Positions 1-12,680 of a stretch of DNA of 64,000 nucleotides are shown one piece after another; positions within the stretch are counted from its first letter, which is position 1; every line of letters begins with the position of its first letter. Origin of the DNA: Ampelomyces quisqualis. Its lineage: Eukaryota > Ascomycota > Dothideomycetes > Pleosporales > Phaeosphaeriaceae. The translations under genes were made by a program, and so were the position numbers. The DNA is taken from NCBI GenBank assembly GCA_018398575.1, contig JAGTXZ010000019.1, forward strand, positions 1,550,001 to 1,614,000, given 5' to 3'. A model generated the notes under the pieces. The model made no database searches. It was not told the origin of the DNA and saw nothing but the letters and a program-made list of their open reading frames with translations.

Positions 1-1840
1 TTGTATTTAGCGTGAATTTTATTACAAATCCTCTTAGCATTAAACTTAGAGCTTTAGTAGAATATTAGAAGGATATTATTAACGTAGAAGAATATTAGAA
101 CCTTTTGATTATTAGTAAAGAATAGGCCTAGTTTCTCCTTTGCTGCTAATAATATTAGTAATCTTAATGTTTTTGCAAATTCTTTATGCTAAAGAAGTAG
201 TAAATTCTAAAGTCTATAGAGGGCTTAATTAAGCCTAACGCATATACCTGCGTCTTTAAAGTCTTTTAGTAGTTTACAATATACTAGGTAGTTACTAGTA
301 ATTAAGGTATTAAGAAATACTTTAACTACGTTGTATAATAATATCTCTAGGTTAAAGTAAGCTGCAATAGTAATTGCTACTCTAAAAAAATTTGCTGCTA
401 GAGTAGTAGTATAAGTTAAGTCTAAGGTATTCTTGTCTTGTAGATTATCTCTTATAATAATCTAAGCCTTGTATTTTAGAAGATTCCTATCTTAATTCTT
501 CTTATAGGTCTATACCTATTTTAGTAGAAGTAGCCTACTTAGTGCTTTGTTAATTAGTAATTTAGTCTATATTCTAGCTTTATTTTACTATTCTAGCTCT
601 TTCCTTAAGGCTAGTTTAAATATAGATTAAAGAGGATAATTAAGCAGCTGCTGTCTATATCTTTAGTAGTAGAGGTAGATTACTTAAGTCTATTTACTTA
701 AATAGTAGCTTATAGATTGTAGCTACTATTACTACAGCTTGTATTACCTTATAGCTTTTTTAACTATTCTGTACTTTTACTACTTTTAGCAAGAAGGTTT
801 TCTTAAAGTTAAACTAGAGATCGTCTAGTAAGTTAAGATTAGCGATTAGTACGTATATACCTTTCCTACTCTCTAGCTAATAGTTATAATCTTAACGTCT
901 TTGTTCTAGAAGGTATTTACTAGCCTCTTAATTAATTTCTAGTTGTTATCCTTATAGCCTCTAGCTTGTTCTTATAGCTAGTAGTAGAGTTGTTTTAGTT
1001 AATTGTGTTAGTATAGAGGCCCTTTAAAGTCCTAGTCTTACTTTTAATAGTAAGGTCTCTGTATTATCTATTACTTTTAAGTTAATACAATTAGTATAAG
1101 AGGAGAAGTAAGATAAGTAACGCTTATCTCTAGGTAATCTAATATAATTACTAGACTATAACAAGCTAGCTTGTCTAGGTAGATATATCTTCTTTTAGCT
1201 GTCTACTCTTATATAATAAACATCTTTATTATTTTTACCTTTAGCTTTACTAGGCTTAGGTGTTACTTCTAGAGTAGCAAGCTAATTCTAATCTTTAGGT
1301 TACTTAACACAGATTCTTAGAAACTTACTAGCTAAGCTAGCTTCTTGTATTATATTTTTATTAAGCGTTATTTAATTAGTTAGCTAGCTGCTAACGTTAC
1401 TTGCTAGAACGCTGCGCACAGACGTAAAACAATTACAAGATAGCTTTAGTATTAAGAAAAATAAGTGGTATACTTAATTATACAAGTACTTTTTAGCCTA
1501 AAACTTCTCTACTAACATATCTCTCTTTATGCGTGTCCTAAGCTTATGACACTACTATAGCCTATACTTATTTATAACGTCTGACTATATAAAAGCTATA
1601 TTCAAAAAGGCTTTCTCTATAAGCAAAAGTGCCTGTTTTGTACTATATACGCGTAGCTAGATCTGTTTTAGTCTTTTATATATCTTCTTTATGCGCGTTA
1701 CCTAATATTACTAGGCAATTACTATTACATCTACTATAGAAGTATAGTTGTTAGTAATGCTTACTCTATCTTTACACTATTTAACTCTCTACTAACTCTT
1801 AAAATTAGGGTACTCTATTGCTATAAGATAGGGGTGGGTA
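1..1840 (-). mobile_element. Ty1/Copia retrotransposon relic, RIP-mutated, cut by window edge
   Basis: AT-rich DNA. The minus strand over about 1-240 reads as the Copia reverse-transcriptase core: a KALYxLR-like segment, then FAKTL, and then FYVNNI at 72-89 where Copia elements have YVDD. Both catalytic Asp codons are now Asn (G to A), and in-frame TAA codons stand where CAA would be expected. The rest, to about 1,840, should hold upstream pol/gag, but I could not resolve domains. No LTR was recognised. The remaining pol lies outside the window to the left. The Copia call rests on the RT motifs and is fairly firm; the right boundary is only the change in base composition. Confidence 0.65.
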
Positions 1841-2174
1841 ATACTGCTTTTAGGGGTAGGCAATAACATTTCCCAGATTACAGGTAGTGTATAAGACACA
1901 ATAGGTTACTACGGTTTGTTTTATCGCAAATTGCTGTGAAACTTGGGGGCTGCGGGGGTTGGGCAGATGGCTCATCTTTGACCGTGCACTTTCGTGCTAA
2001 ATGGCGAAAAGACGGTTTCTTGCGCACTAACTAATCGATTTCAGCGATAGGATAGGTTACATGGCGATTCTTCCCCCTCACTTCGATGCTTTGCACGGTG
2101 TGCCGTGCAGTGGGAGATTAAAAGTGTTTGATCTCCATCTTTGATCCTCATGTGGTTGTTAGTCTTTTGAAGAC

Positions 2175-2597
2175 CTACTCGCAAACTCCCTCCTTCCATT
2201 TATACGCCGCGGCTTCGACCATGTCTTTGTGGAGACCCGTTCTTTTGTGCTTGTCGAAGACACCTACCAATACCCTGCGGAACTCCTGACTCGCGTCTCC
2301 CTTGCTGGACTTCGTGCATTCGCTGTCATGGTGGGCGATCAGGCAGTATGGACCCTGTGCATGCGTGCTGCCACCGGCCTGATGGAAGCTGACCAAGTGC
2401 GCTGGTCCCGGGGAGAAGCATTCAGGATTGCCAATTTCATATCGGGTTCCCCCAATTTGGTGATTTTCGGAGTCGTAAAAAGCAGTGAGCACAGGGTTTT
2501 CAAACATGTGGACGAAGAAATCTTTGACGACGTTGGGGCTGGCGGAGGCGGGGCATAATAGGGCGCTGGCGAGCGCGATGTAGGTAGCGATCTGCAT
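2175..2597 (-). CDS. Small secreted cysteine-containing protein, effector candidate
   Basis: Intact intronless 140-residue frame beginning at ATG 2597; an in-frame GTG further upstream is unlikely to be used. Residues 1 to about 20 form a signal peptide: hydrophobic core IATYIALASALL followed by small residues and a plausible ASA/S cleavage site. The mature protein of about 120 residues has four cysteines (60, 85, 94, 139), enough for two disulfides, with the last Cys one residue from the end. No transmembrane segment and no family that I recognise. The codons are GC-balanced and free of RIP stops, although the gene lies in an island of about 1 kb between a RIP-killed Copia relic and RIP-affected tandem repeats. 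Small size, secretion signal, even cysteine number and repeat-rich setting match fungal effector genes. Function and expression are unknown; a non-effector secreted protein is the alternative. Confidence 0.7.
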   Translation of the reverse strand: MQIATYIALASALLCPASASPNVVKDFFVHMFENPVLTAFYDSENHQIGGTRYEIGNPECFSPGPAHLVSFHQAGGSTHAQGPYCLIAHHDSECTKSSKGDASQEFRRVLVGVFDKHKRTGLHKDMVEAAAYKWKEGVCE

Positions 2598-2801
2598 TGT
2601 TGCTCCGGACACGTAGTGGCGTACTGGGGCGTGTTAGACGGAGCGGGCGTATTCAGTGAACTCTTAGAAGTTGGTTTGACGACGTACGGTGTAAGACTGT
2701 GGTGGAATATGTCCCAATTGTGAAGAGTATGGAAGACTGACATCCACAAAGAATGGCTGACGAACCTGTCTTTAAGTATTGCGTCTGAGGTAGACTAGCG
2801 A
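2598..2801. other. 5' flank of the effector candidate
   Basis: GC-balanced flank between the start of the minus-strand secreted-protein gene and the 256-bp tandem repeats. It should contain the promoter. No motif was convincing by eye. Confidence 0.4.
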
Positions 2802-3390
2802 GTAATATTGCACCTTCATGGACTGCTCGGGCCCAAAGGCGACTTCGTCGTTATTGCGAGCAACAAGCCCGTGCAGATGACATGTAAGTAGGAGTTGTCA
2901 CTCGTGCTAGTCTAGCGGTCAACGTACAACCAGCCACTAGAATCTTTACCTAAGTAACAATAAGAGGCGGGTTACAACAACAAGCCTGTGCACGTTAAAA
3001 AAATTTAAAATTAATCTAATTAGCCCAATTGCAGTAATCCGCGGCGGCCTGACGTCTGTAATATTGCACCTTAATGGACTGCTCAGGCCCAACAGCGACT
3101 CTATCGTTATTGCGAGCAACAAGCCCGTGCAGATAACATATAAGTAGGAGTTGTTACTTGTGCTAGTCTAGCGGTCAACGTACAACTGGCTACTAGAATC
3201 TTTACCTAAGTAACAGTAAGAGGCAGGTTACAACAACAAGCCTGTGCACGTTAAAAAATTTTAAAGTTAATCTAATTAGCCTAATTGTGGTAATCTGCGG
3301 CGGCCTAACGTCTGTAATATTGCACCTTAATAGACTGCTTAGGCCTAACAGCGACTCCGTCGTTATTGCGAGCAACAAGCCTGTGCAGCA
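2802..3390. repeat. 256-bp tandem repeat, about 2.3 copies, with a RIP gradient
   Basis: Copies begin at 2802, 3058 and 3314, each with GTAATATTGCACCTT; the third stops at about 3390. The period is 256 bp for both complete copies. Differences are mainly C to T and G to A and increase away from the gene island: CTCGGGCCC in copy 1, CTCAGGCCC in copy 2, CTTAGGCCT in copy 3. No coding frame seen. Confidence 0.85.
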
Positions 3391-4270
3391 TAGATGCAGA
3401 TAATAGTAAAATAGTAATTACTATGCCTGAAAATGTAGTAAGTTACTATAATAGTAAAGAACTATTTATAGGAATTTACTAATAGTAATTTACTACAATA
3501 GTAAAAATAGTAATTACTATTTACTATATAGTAACTTTTGAGTATTATATTTTTTATTCAAAAACCTAAAAGTATAGTAGAAAATAAGTATATTACTATA
3601 TTAATACTATTATTATTGTATACTTTAAGCTATATATACCAGAGTTAAAACTAAAATAAAACTACGTAAGTATAGTATATATTACCTAGTATATATAATA
3701 ATTACAACTCTAAAATAAGAATATAAATAGTAGCATTATAATTAGAGTATATATATTAAGCTTTAGACCTAGATAATACTTAATTTATTAGTATAACTTC
3801 TATTTTTTTAGAATATTAAGTATTAGATAAAGTAAAGCTAGAAGAAATAGATTATTTTATTTTAGAACTATATATCCTTTAACTAAAAGATATAAGTATA
3901 CTTTTTTATTCTATTAGTACTTGAAACTAGAAAGTAATATATATAGAAGTATAAAAGTATTAGATAGCTAAAAGATCAACTATATAAAGTAGTAATATAA
4001 GATAAAATATTTTATAGTTAATATTTATTTATATAACATTAGTCTATATCTAATACCTCTAGAAGAGAAATTAATTACTAAGATACTAGAGTAGTTATAA
4101 TATATAACCTTACTATTTTCTAAGACTTCTTAATAGTAAAGCTTTTAATATTCTTTTTATTAATATATATAATATAGCTCTAACTAAGTAGTAAGACTCT
4201 TAAATACTTACTAATATATTAACTTTATTATATTAAATTTAAATTATAACTATTTTATGTTACTTCTTTT
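3391..4270. other. AT-rich unclassified DNA
   Basis: Extremely AT-rich, with many TAGTAATTACTATT-like and similar short reiterations around 3,400-3,540. No gene or element was recognised. It may include the terminal part of the adjacent hAT relic. Confidence 0.5.
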
Positions 4271-6491
4271 AGATTTACTTTATTATATTAGCTCTATTAT
4301 AGTGCTAGTAGAGCTACTATCTGTACTAGAGTCTATAGAAGTAGTACTTTCTATATCTATATCTCTTACTTGCTTAATTAAACTATTTTGCTTTTAATTA
4401 TTATCTTTAGTTTCTTCTTTTTCTATAATATTCTAAGACTTTAATATTATATACTGCTTAATTGTAGTAGATATAAGTTTATTTCTAGGCTTAGTAACTA
4501 TATAGAAGTAGACTCCCTAGAACTAGAAGTAGAGAGAATAGCAAGATAGTCTCTTACTATATTATAAATAATAGGCATATCTTGCTTATGTACGTTATAA
4601 TAGTTTGCTATAGAAGTTTCTTTAGATATAGTATCTTCTCCTAAGTATAAATGAATCTCTTCTCTATTTGTATTAATATTATATTCTCTATAAAATTCGT
4701 TATTACTACAATAGTCTATATTATATATACTATCTATAGTATCTGTATTTTTATCTTTACTAGCAGTAGTATTATACTCTTCTTTATATTTATAATATAG
4801 TTCTAGAAGTAGTTCTTTAACTCTACTTTCTATAGTAAAGTTATTAGAAAATAAATTGCTAAAAAGTTGAAGTTTAAAGTGCGGATCTAAAGCAGTAGCT
4901 ATAGCAAGAGTTTCTAGCTTAGAATCTAAGCTTCTAGTATTATTAAAAGGATAGTACTCTAAAAGCGTATCTAAAGAAGCTTTAATAGCTGTTTTAATAA
5001 ATATATTAAAATTAATACTATTTTCTCTATTAAAATAAAGAGATTCTAGCTTTCTTAGTAGCCTAAGAATATATGGTATTACAAAGGAGATAGTAGAGTA
5101 GCTAGAAGCTTGAAATCTTATTATAGGCTTTCTAAATAGCTCTAATAAATCTCTAAGATATATAATATAATTCTACTTGTCTTCTAGTATATTAAACTTA
5201 TCTATGTTTAATTGTTTCTTTCTACTAGTAGGCATTTCTCTTATAAGAGATAATAATTCGTTTATTTCTTCTTTAAAATAGATAAATCTATTAAGCATAT
5301 TATAAGTAGATAACCATCTAGTTGTATTATCTTTAGCTAGCTTTTCTTTACCTATATTATTATAGTTTAGTTGCTTGTTCTTTTTTACTAGCTTCTTAAA
5401 AGTATTTTTTAATGTATGATTATACTTAATAGTAGTAATTAGATTTCTAATAGTATTAGAGAGATCTTTGTACTTTGTATAGAGAATAAGATAGTTTTAA
5501 TCTTGCTTTAGACTATTAATAGTAGTATTAAAGCCTTTTCTGCTATAAGGAATAAATAATATAAATATAAGAAATTAGTTACTTATTAGATTAAAAATAT
5601 ATGCTACACATCTATTATCTTCTATATTAATATTTAGATTTAATTTATAATTATCTTGTAACTCTTTTACTAGACTATTAATAGAAGAGGTATTATCTCT
5701 AGTAATAGCTATAACCTTTCTTTTAATATTAAATTCTTGTAGCATCTTATTTACTTGCTTGTATAAAATAACTCCTGTATAGCTAGTATATTCTTCTAAG
5801 GACTTAAAGCCTATAAGAAGACTTTCTAGCTTAAAGTTAATATTAATATAGTGTAATGTTACTGCTAAGAAGTCTATATTATTACCTGAGTTCCACTTAT
5901 CTATAGTAATAGAAAATCGACTTGTATTTTTACTTAATCTATCTTTAACTTTATTTATCTCTTTATTATATAGTTTATTTAAGTCTTCTTTAATTGTTTA
6001 TCTACTACAAGTAGGAATATCTTCTTTTAAATACTTAATATAATTATTAAAGCTAGTACTTTCTCCTAAACTAAAAGGTAAGTTCTTATTTACTATAAAC
6101 TTTAGAAGTAAAGCTCTATATTCTTCTTTAACAAAGTAGTTACTAATAGGCCTCTTTCTAGCTATTCTACTAGAGATAGAGCTAGAAATATTAGAAGAAA
6201 AGCTATCTTCTATACTTAAGTTATTTTCTTCTATATCTACTATCCCTCTATTTAGACTCTTATGCTTATTATTATAATGCATAATTAAATTAGTATAGTT
6301 AATAGGCTATTTAACTTTAGAATTATAACTTTAATCTGTACAGTTTACTTTAATTCTATCTTTATTCTTATTACTACTATTAAGAAGAGGAAGTTCTCTA
6401 TTAAATAGATTATCTTTGAAAATAAAATAGCTAGCTTCTAAAGGAGGCGAATTAAAGCTTTAATCTAAAATAGAAACTCTTTTAGGTCTAG
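4270..6491 (-). pseudogene. hAT-family transposase relic, RIP-inactivated
   Basis: The minus strand from ATG 6491 reads through as one long frame broken by TAA/TAG where Gln or Trp is expected. In order: a BED-type zinc-finger segment (Cys, then NLIMHY and a His about 6,270-6,350), a hAT segment with LPFSLGES and PTCSR near 6,000-6,090, the catalytic region with TIDKW near 5,905 and ITRDN near 5,700, and RCVAYIFNL near 5,600 where hAT enzymes have C-x2-H (His to Tyr fits C to T). A long acidic/helical region continues to about 4,400. Only a 94-codon piece (5998-6282) remains open. Terminal inverted repeats and an 8-bp target duplication were not found by eye. Family call is firm; exact ends are not. 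Confidence 0.8.
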
Positions 6492-6708
6492 GCATATTAT
6501 ATTAAACCTTTTAGTATAGACTTAATAAATAAGAAGATATATCTATTAGAAATCTTAAACTTTTCTTAAGATTGTTTTTCTAGAAGCTTCTAGTAGTTTC
6601 TACTTAGTAATAATAGATTTTTAAGCTAGAATATTCTAGAATATAGAGTATATAGTATAAAGATATAGAGAAGAGAAGGTAGTAGTAGTAGACTTATAAG
6701 GAGTCTTT

Positions 6709-7163
6709 TGTTACAAACCTCTAACAAGGAACACAGGACGTTATAAATAAACAAGGGGACAGGTCGCAAGACTTAAACCTAGTGCAGGGACATAGCACGC
6801 TAAGCATATTACGTAACCTTCTTATTAGTCTTATTTAGTCTTACTATTTCTTGCGACAAGAAACTATAAGAATCTACAATAAAGATTAAGAACAATAAGA
6901 ACTATAAGAAAGACTAAGTATATAAGAACTATAATAAACTCTTATAGATTATTGTGTTTAACTTATGTTACAGACGCTCTAGTTAGTAACTAGCTATTTA
7001 ATTATTGTTACTTTTTTTAGAAAGCCCTAGCCTTTACTGTCTTAGTAACAATACCCCCTATATCTAAAGCAACTCTGCACCTATCTGCAAAAACTAACCT
7101 TAGCTATACCTTTAGTCTATACTAGCATTCTTATTGTTTACTACTAGACTAACAGTCTTAATA
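6709..7163 (+). repeat. LTR of Gypsy element 1 (left)
   Basis: 455 bp, starting TGTTACAAACC and ending TCTTAATA (TAACA with one C to T). It is the reverse complement of the LTR at 23028-23482, which has the identical length of 455 bp. That equality fixes both ends. Confidence 0.85.
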
Positions 7164-10100
7164 CTTTAACTACTCTTATAATAAGCAGTAATATTGCAAT
7201 ATATACACCTAAGCATTTCTAAGTAGAATAACCTAGACTTAAAGTTAACTAGCTTAACCTCTACTATAGAGATTATAACAAACTTAAGACCTAGATTCTC
7301 TAGTTTAACAGGCACTTCTACGTAGAAAGAGATAAGATTAAGAAAAATAATAAAGTTATCTTTGCTATAACTTACATAAGAGGCAACGCTAAGAAATAGG
7401 TACTTCTAATTATTTAGAAGTATATAGACAATAACATTACAGACGCAGATAACACTAACCTTATAGAAGACTAGTATACGTTTAAGACACGCCTATAACA
7501 GATCTTCTTACCTCTTAAGGAATCTGTAATTGCAGAACAAAAAATCTAAAGTCTAAAACAAACCTAATTAGCTACTAACTATACTAATGTTTTTTAACAA
7601 TATACTAAACAAATCTAGTAGGACAACACTACTCTAATATGTATATATAAGCAAGGCCTTAAGGCTACTATATAAGCTAAACTTATGCGTAGTAGAATAT
7701 ATATTACTACTCTTAAAGAACTTTAGAATAAAGCTATTTGCCTAGATAACAAACTCTAAAAAATTGGCACTTAAAGATAGGTTATACTCCTTACGTCTAC
7801 TGCAGAGACATAAAGGATTTTGCCTAAATAAAAGATATTAGAGATAAACACAACTAAACAAAAGATAACAGCACTACTACTCTAGATAAGAAACTTATTA
7901 ACTACGCCTACTAGGAGTATACTTAGGGTATAGACCTAAAGCTATGCACTTAGACAACCTTAACAAAGGCCTAGAATAAAAAAGTTATCTAAAGAAACAA
8001 CTACTAAAAGATAGGCCTAATAAGAATAGAATTACTTATTATAACTATAATAAGGTTAGACACTATACGTAAGCCTATTGCTCTAAGAACAAAGTTATAC
8101 GCTAGCTTAACGTGTTAACTAACACTTTAGAGAAAGATGTTAAAGAATAGATTGTAATTAAAGATTAACCTATTGTCTAAATAACTAATAGACTACTAAT
8201 AATAAGATAGATAGAAGACACCTCTACTATATTAACTAATAACTAGGTCTTAACTAACTCTGTGTTATTATATAACTAGAAACAAAACTATAACATTAAA
8301 CAATTCTAATAGATAGAACTACTTCTACCTTAAACATAATAAAATATTTATAACTAGTATAACTAAACTAATAAAGTTAACTAAGAATATATAGAATAAT
8401 GTTACTAATCCTTATAAGTATATTATACCCTCTAGATTAATAAGTACTTTCTAAATACAAATAGAGTTATAGAGAAGAAACAATTGCTACACCTAGGAAA
8501 CAGAATCTATAGGATATAAGACTAATAAGAGACTATAAGAGTCTACAATACTTAAGAAGACTAAGAGCTTATACTAGACAAGCTAGATATACATTTACTA
8601 CTAGCTAGCCCTAAACTAGTGCGCTAGAATGCAATAGTTAGAGAACTGTGTTAAGAGACAGACGTAGACAGACTATATAAGACGTACTATAACTTACACA
8701 TAAAGTAGACATACTATACTAATAATAGGTAAGCATTAGTACTAAACTCTATGCCTGTAGAGTACTAGGATAGAAAGGCAAACAAATTGCATTAAATCCT
8801 GCTTATAAACAAATACTTACAGAATTCTTATAATCTAAAACATAGACTTCTATTATAGACAGCGTATAATAGTAACTACTACCTAATACATTATAGTAGT
8901 AAAGTTAATTAACACTTTCTTTAGCAGAAGAAACCTTGTAAGTGCTAGTAGTACAATTACCTAAAAGATACTTACACAAATTACCTATATAACAAACAAA
9001 ACATAAAAAGTTTTTCTAACGTATTAGAGAAAGAAAGTATAGTTAATAGAATGCTTGTTAACAGCAGCTGCATAAACTACACCTAGTAGTTCTACCTATA
9101 ACTAGAGTGTAAGAAGTACTATAATAACAAAGAAGCTAATAAATATAAAAAGAACAAGTCTTTTTTAGAGTTAACTCTAAACTCTAAAAAGAGACCTAGA
9201 GCTGTAACGCAATTAACTCTGCTAAGCTTATTAAACTTATAGTAAAAGTTAATAGAAAAAGAATAAAAGCACTTCTAAATTTAAAATTACAAGTAAACTA
9301 TATTTTAGGCAATACCTTGTTAAGAGCTAGCTAGGCTTTAACCTTACTAGAAACAACAATTATATAAACTTTATATTGCAAATAGAGAGCAGATGCCTAA
9401 TAAGTTACTTATTAGATATAAGACTACTATAGAACTTAATATCTAAAGAACTAAATAGAAAATGTGTCTAGACGTCTTTAGATTAGCTGCCTATAACATT
9501 ATATTAAGACTTCTATAGTTTAAAAAGAATAGCCTACAGATAGACTAAAAGAAGAGATCTATTTCTCTAAGAAATTACAATAATATAACCAATTCTAAGC
9601 CTACGTATTAGTAGCGTTTAATAGTAGATAAAAAGATAATTAATAATATTACTTTAACTAAGACGCAGTTAAAGACACAACTAGTTAACTTAGATAATTG
9701 AGAAAAAAATACTAATACGTTACAAGTTTTAGAGAAACGTGTAACTTCTAACATACCTAAGGAATACAAAAAGTTTAAGAAACTATTCTTAGAAGAAACA
9801 GGTTTAGAAGCACTGCCTAAGCATTAGGAGTAGGACTATAAGATTATCCTAGAAGAAGAGAAAAGGCTAACCTTTAGACTAATCTATAGATTGTTAGAAA
9901 AAGAGCTAAAAGTACTCTAAGAGTATATCTAAGTAAACCTAAAGAAAAGTTTTATCTAAGTATTAGAATTACTAGCTAGATACTTAATTATATTTGTACT
10001 AAAGAAGAACAGTAAACTACAACTATATATTAACTTTTAGAAACTTAATAACATTATAGTTAAGAATTAATACCTACTACCTAATATTTTAGAACTATAG

Positions 10101-11554
10101 GATTAACTAGCCTATATAAAGATCTTTATAGTATTAGATCTAAAAGGCGCGTATAACCTTATCTGCATAAAGAAAGGCAAAGAATAAAAGATAGTGTTTA
10201 GAACACGCTACAGCTACTACAAGTACCTAGTAATACTATTTAGTCTTGCTAACGCTTTAGTAACGTGTTAAGCACTTATTAATAACGTGCTTTAAGAACA
10301 CCTTAACATATTTATTATTACATACTTTAACAATATCTTTATTTATTTAAAAAATAAGAAAAAACACACAGAATATGTTTATACAATTCTAACACTACTA
10401 GAAAAGTTTTCTTTAGTAGTAGACTCTAACATATGTAAATAGCACTAGAAAGAAGTAGAATTTCTAGGATATATAGTTAGAAAAAGCAGAGTATAAATAA
10501 GTAAGAACAAGATTAAAGTTATTAGAGATTAGCTAACGCCTACTACAGTTAGGAACATCTAATCTTTTCTAGGCTTTGTTAACTTTAATTAACAGTTTAT
10601 TTAGAACTTCTTACTAATTACTATACTACTTACTAAAGTTATATAAGAGGATATACCTTAGAAATAGATAGAAGAATAAAGTTAGGCATTTAAGACGCTT
10701 AAAGACGCTTATATAGTACTACCTGTCCTTATAGCATTTAGAAGTAGAGAACTACTTAGATTTAAAACTAACGCATTAGATTTAGCAATTAGAATGTGTG
10801 CAAAACAAGAATAAGATAGAAAATAGCATCTAATAGCCTACTATTTACAAAAGTTTACACTACTAGAAGAAAATTATAATATATATAAAAAAGAACTACT
10901 TGCAATTATAGTAGCACTTAAATATTAGAGAATTTACGTAGAAAGTTACTTAGATCTTATAATATACTTAGACTACAAAAACTTAACAACCTTTACTACT
11001 ACTAAAGTACTTAATTAGAGACAAGTATAATAGTTAGAGATATTAGAATAATATAAGTTTAAAATTGTCTATATACTTAGAAAAGATAATAGCAGAGTAG
11101 ACGCTCTTAGCTAAAGATTAGATATTACTAGAACTAAAACTATTAACAGCTTAAGTATTCTTAAAAGATAAGATAATAGATCTCTTAGACTAGTAAAATA
11201 CATTAACAATCTAATAATAAAGATTAGAGTTAATATCCTAGAAGAACTATAGAAATTAATTATACAACAACACTATAATAACATAGTATATAGTTATCCT
11301 AGAGTAAGCTAAACTATAGAACTAATTTAATAAAATTACTAGTTTAAGAACATAAAGAATAAAATAAGCGCTTATATTAAGAAATATATAGACTATTAAC
11401 GTAACAAACACAGTACACACGCACTTTACAGAAAAATGCAGCTAATAGAGCTTTAAACTAAGCCTTAGACTAACATATTAATAGACTTTATAATAGAACT
11501 ACTACTATTAAAAGACCTTGCTACAGGATTAGCCTAGAACACTATTATAGTTAC

Positions 11555-11812
11555 TGTAAGGAGCGGACCCTAAGAGTAGATGCCAGGAAATAAAGACGTG
11601 AATTTGTAACCTATCCTAATTGCTACCTAGAAGGTTTTTATAGTCCTAAGGCAGTCTAGACTAGGGGGTTTAGGCGCTCTAGTCTGGAACTGTTTTTAGT
11701 GTTCTAGCCCAGAGGATTTTTAGCGTTCTAGTTTAGAACCTTTTTAGTGTTCTAGTTTAGTAAGCTAAGGTTTTTCTGTAACTAAAGACTAACTAGGCAG
11801 CAGCCTATTACA
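11555..11812 (-). repeat. 3' LTR of Gypsy element 2
   Basis: 258 bp, bounded by TGTAAGGAGC and CCTATTACA on the plus strand. It pairs with the copy at 19326-19583, from which it differs mainly by C/T and G/A changes. Confidence 0.88.
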
Positions 11813-12009
11813 TAATCCCTCTACTCTAGCGCTAGGCGCGCTCAGACCTGCGCAAACATTAAAACAAAAATTACTCTACTTAGATTTGTTATTCTGCACC
11901 CTTACTTCTCTTTTTAGGTAGCACTATATACTATATTAGCCTTGCCTTTTATATATATTGCTTGCGCGTTACTCTTCTTGTTAACCTACGCATCTCTCTT
12001 GCCTGTGCT

Positions 12010-12680
12010 GTTATCTGCAAAGATGCTAAGCCTACGCACTCTTTACAGTTCTCTAGCTAAGCGTTATACTGCTAACTCCTCTATTATAAGTTTTATATCT
12101 AAGGCGCTAGGCTAGGTCTAGGCATGTTACTAACTAGTAATAGGACAGACTAGACATTGTTATTAAGGCTAAGCTTAACCTACTGTGTTGTTTAGGCTGC
12201 GCTATTACTTAGCTTAAGGGTAATAAGTCTAAGTGCGCAATTACTTATAGTAAAAGCACCTGCTCTTAGTGCAAGAACGCTTACATTGCGTGCAGGCCTG
12301 TAAGTTAACTATTATATTCTCTTACTTCTTAGGTTAATTCTAATAGCTTTTTAGATTAACAATTACCTTAAAATTGTAGTTATTTTGCTTTGTAACGCGC
12401 TTGCTTGCAATCCTAAGGTTAAGCAGCTGTTAACGCAGTATACAATTACTAGTCTCTAGTCTAACTTTGTTAATAAGCTTAAGGCTGCTTAGGCAAAGTC
12501 TTGTAGTAGCAACAAGTCTAGCTACTAGAGTCTAACGCGCAAGGTTAACAAGGTTAATGTCCTAGTAGACATCTACTAGCTTCTCTAGCAGCTTTTTGTT
12601 AAGCAGGACACTATTATTTATAAGCTTAATAATATTAGCGCTAGCGTATAGTAGCTCTACACTAATATAAGTTCTTCTTA
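12010..12680 (+). pseudogene. Relic of Cys-rich plus coiled-coil ORF, antisense in element 2
   Basis: Opposite in strand to the element's pol. Frame 0 at 12186-12293 reads with only RIP-type stops and gives six spaced cysteines: C-x2-C (LGC), a later SKC, then C-x2-C (TCSxC) and a final C before RPV. After a frameshift or unrecognised intron, 12,400-12,660 reads as a helical segment (VKQLL, VNKLKAA, then LVDIYQLL). The arrangement of a zinc-binding Cys cluster followed by a coiled coil resembles lineage-specific fungal repeat-associated proteins. Function unknown. Related relics occur at the same place in the other Gypsy copies of this window. Confidence 0.5.

Noticed and set aside
2229..2558. 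109-codon plus-strand frame over the effector candidate
   Set aside because: It is the antisense shadow of the minus-strand gene, which has a signal peptide and ordered cysteines; the plus frame has neither.
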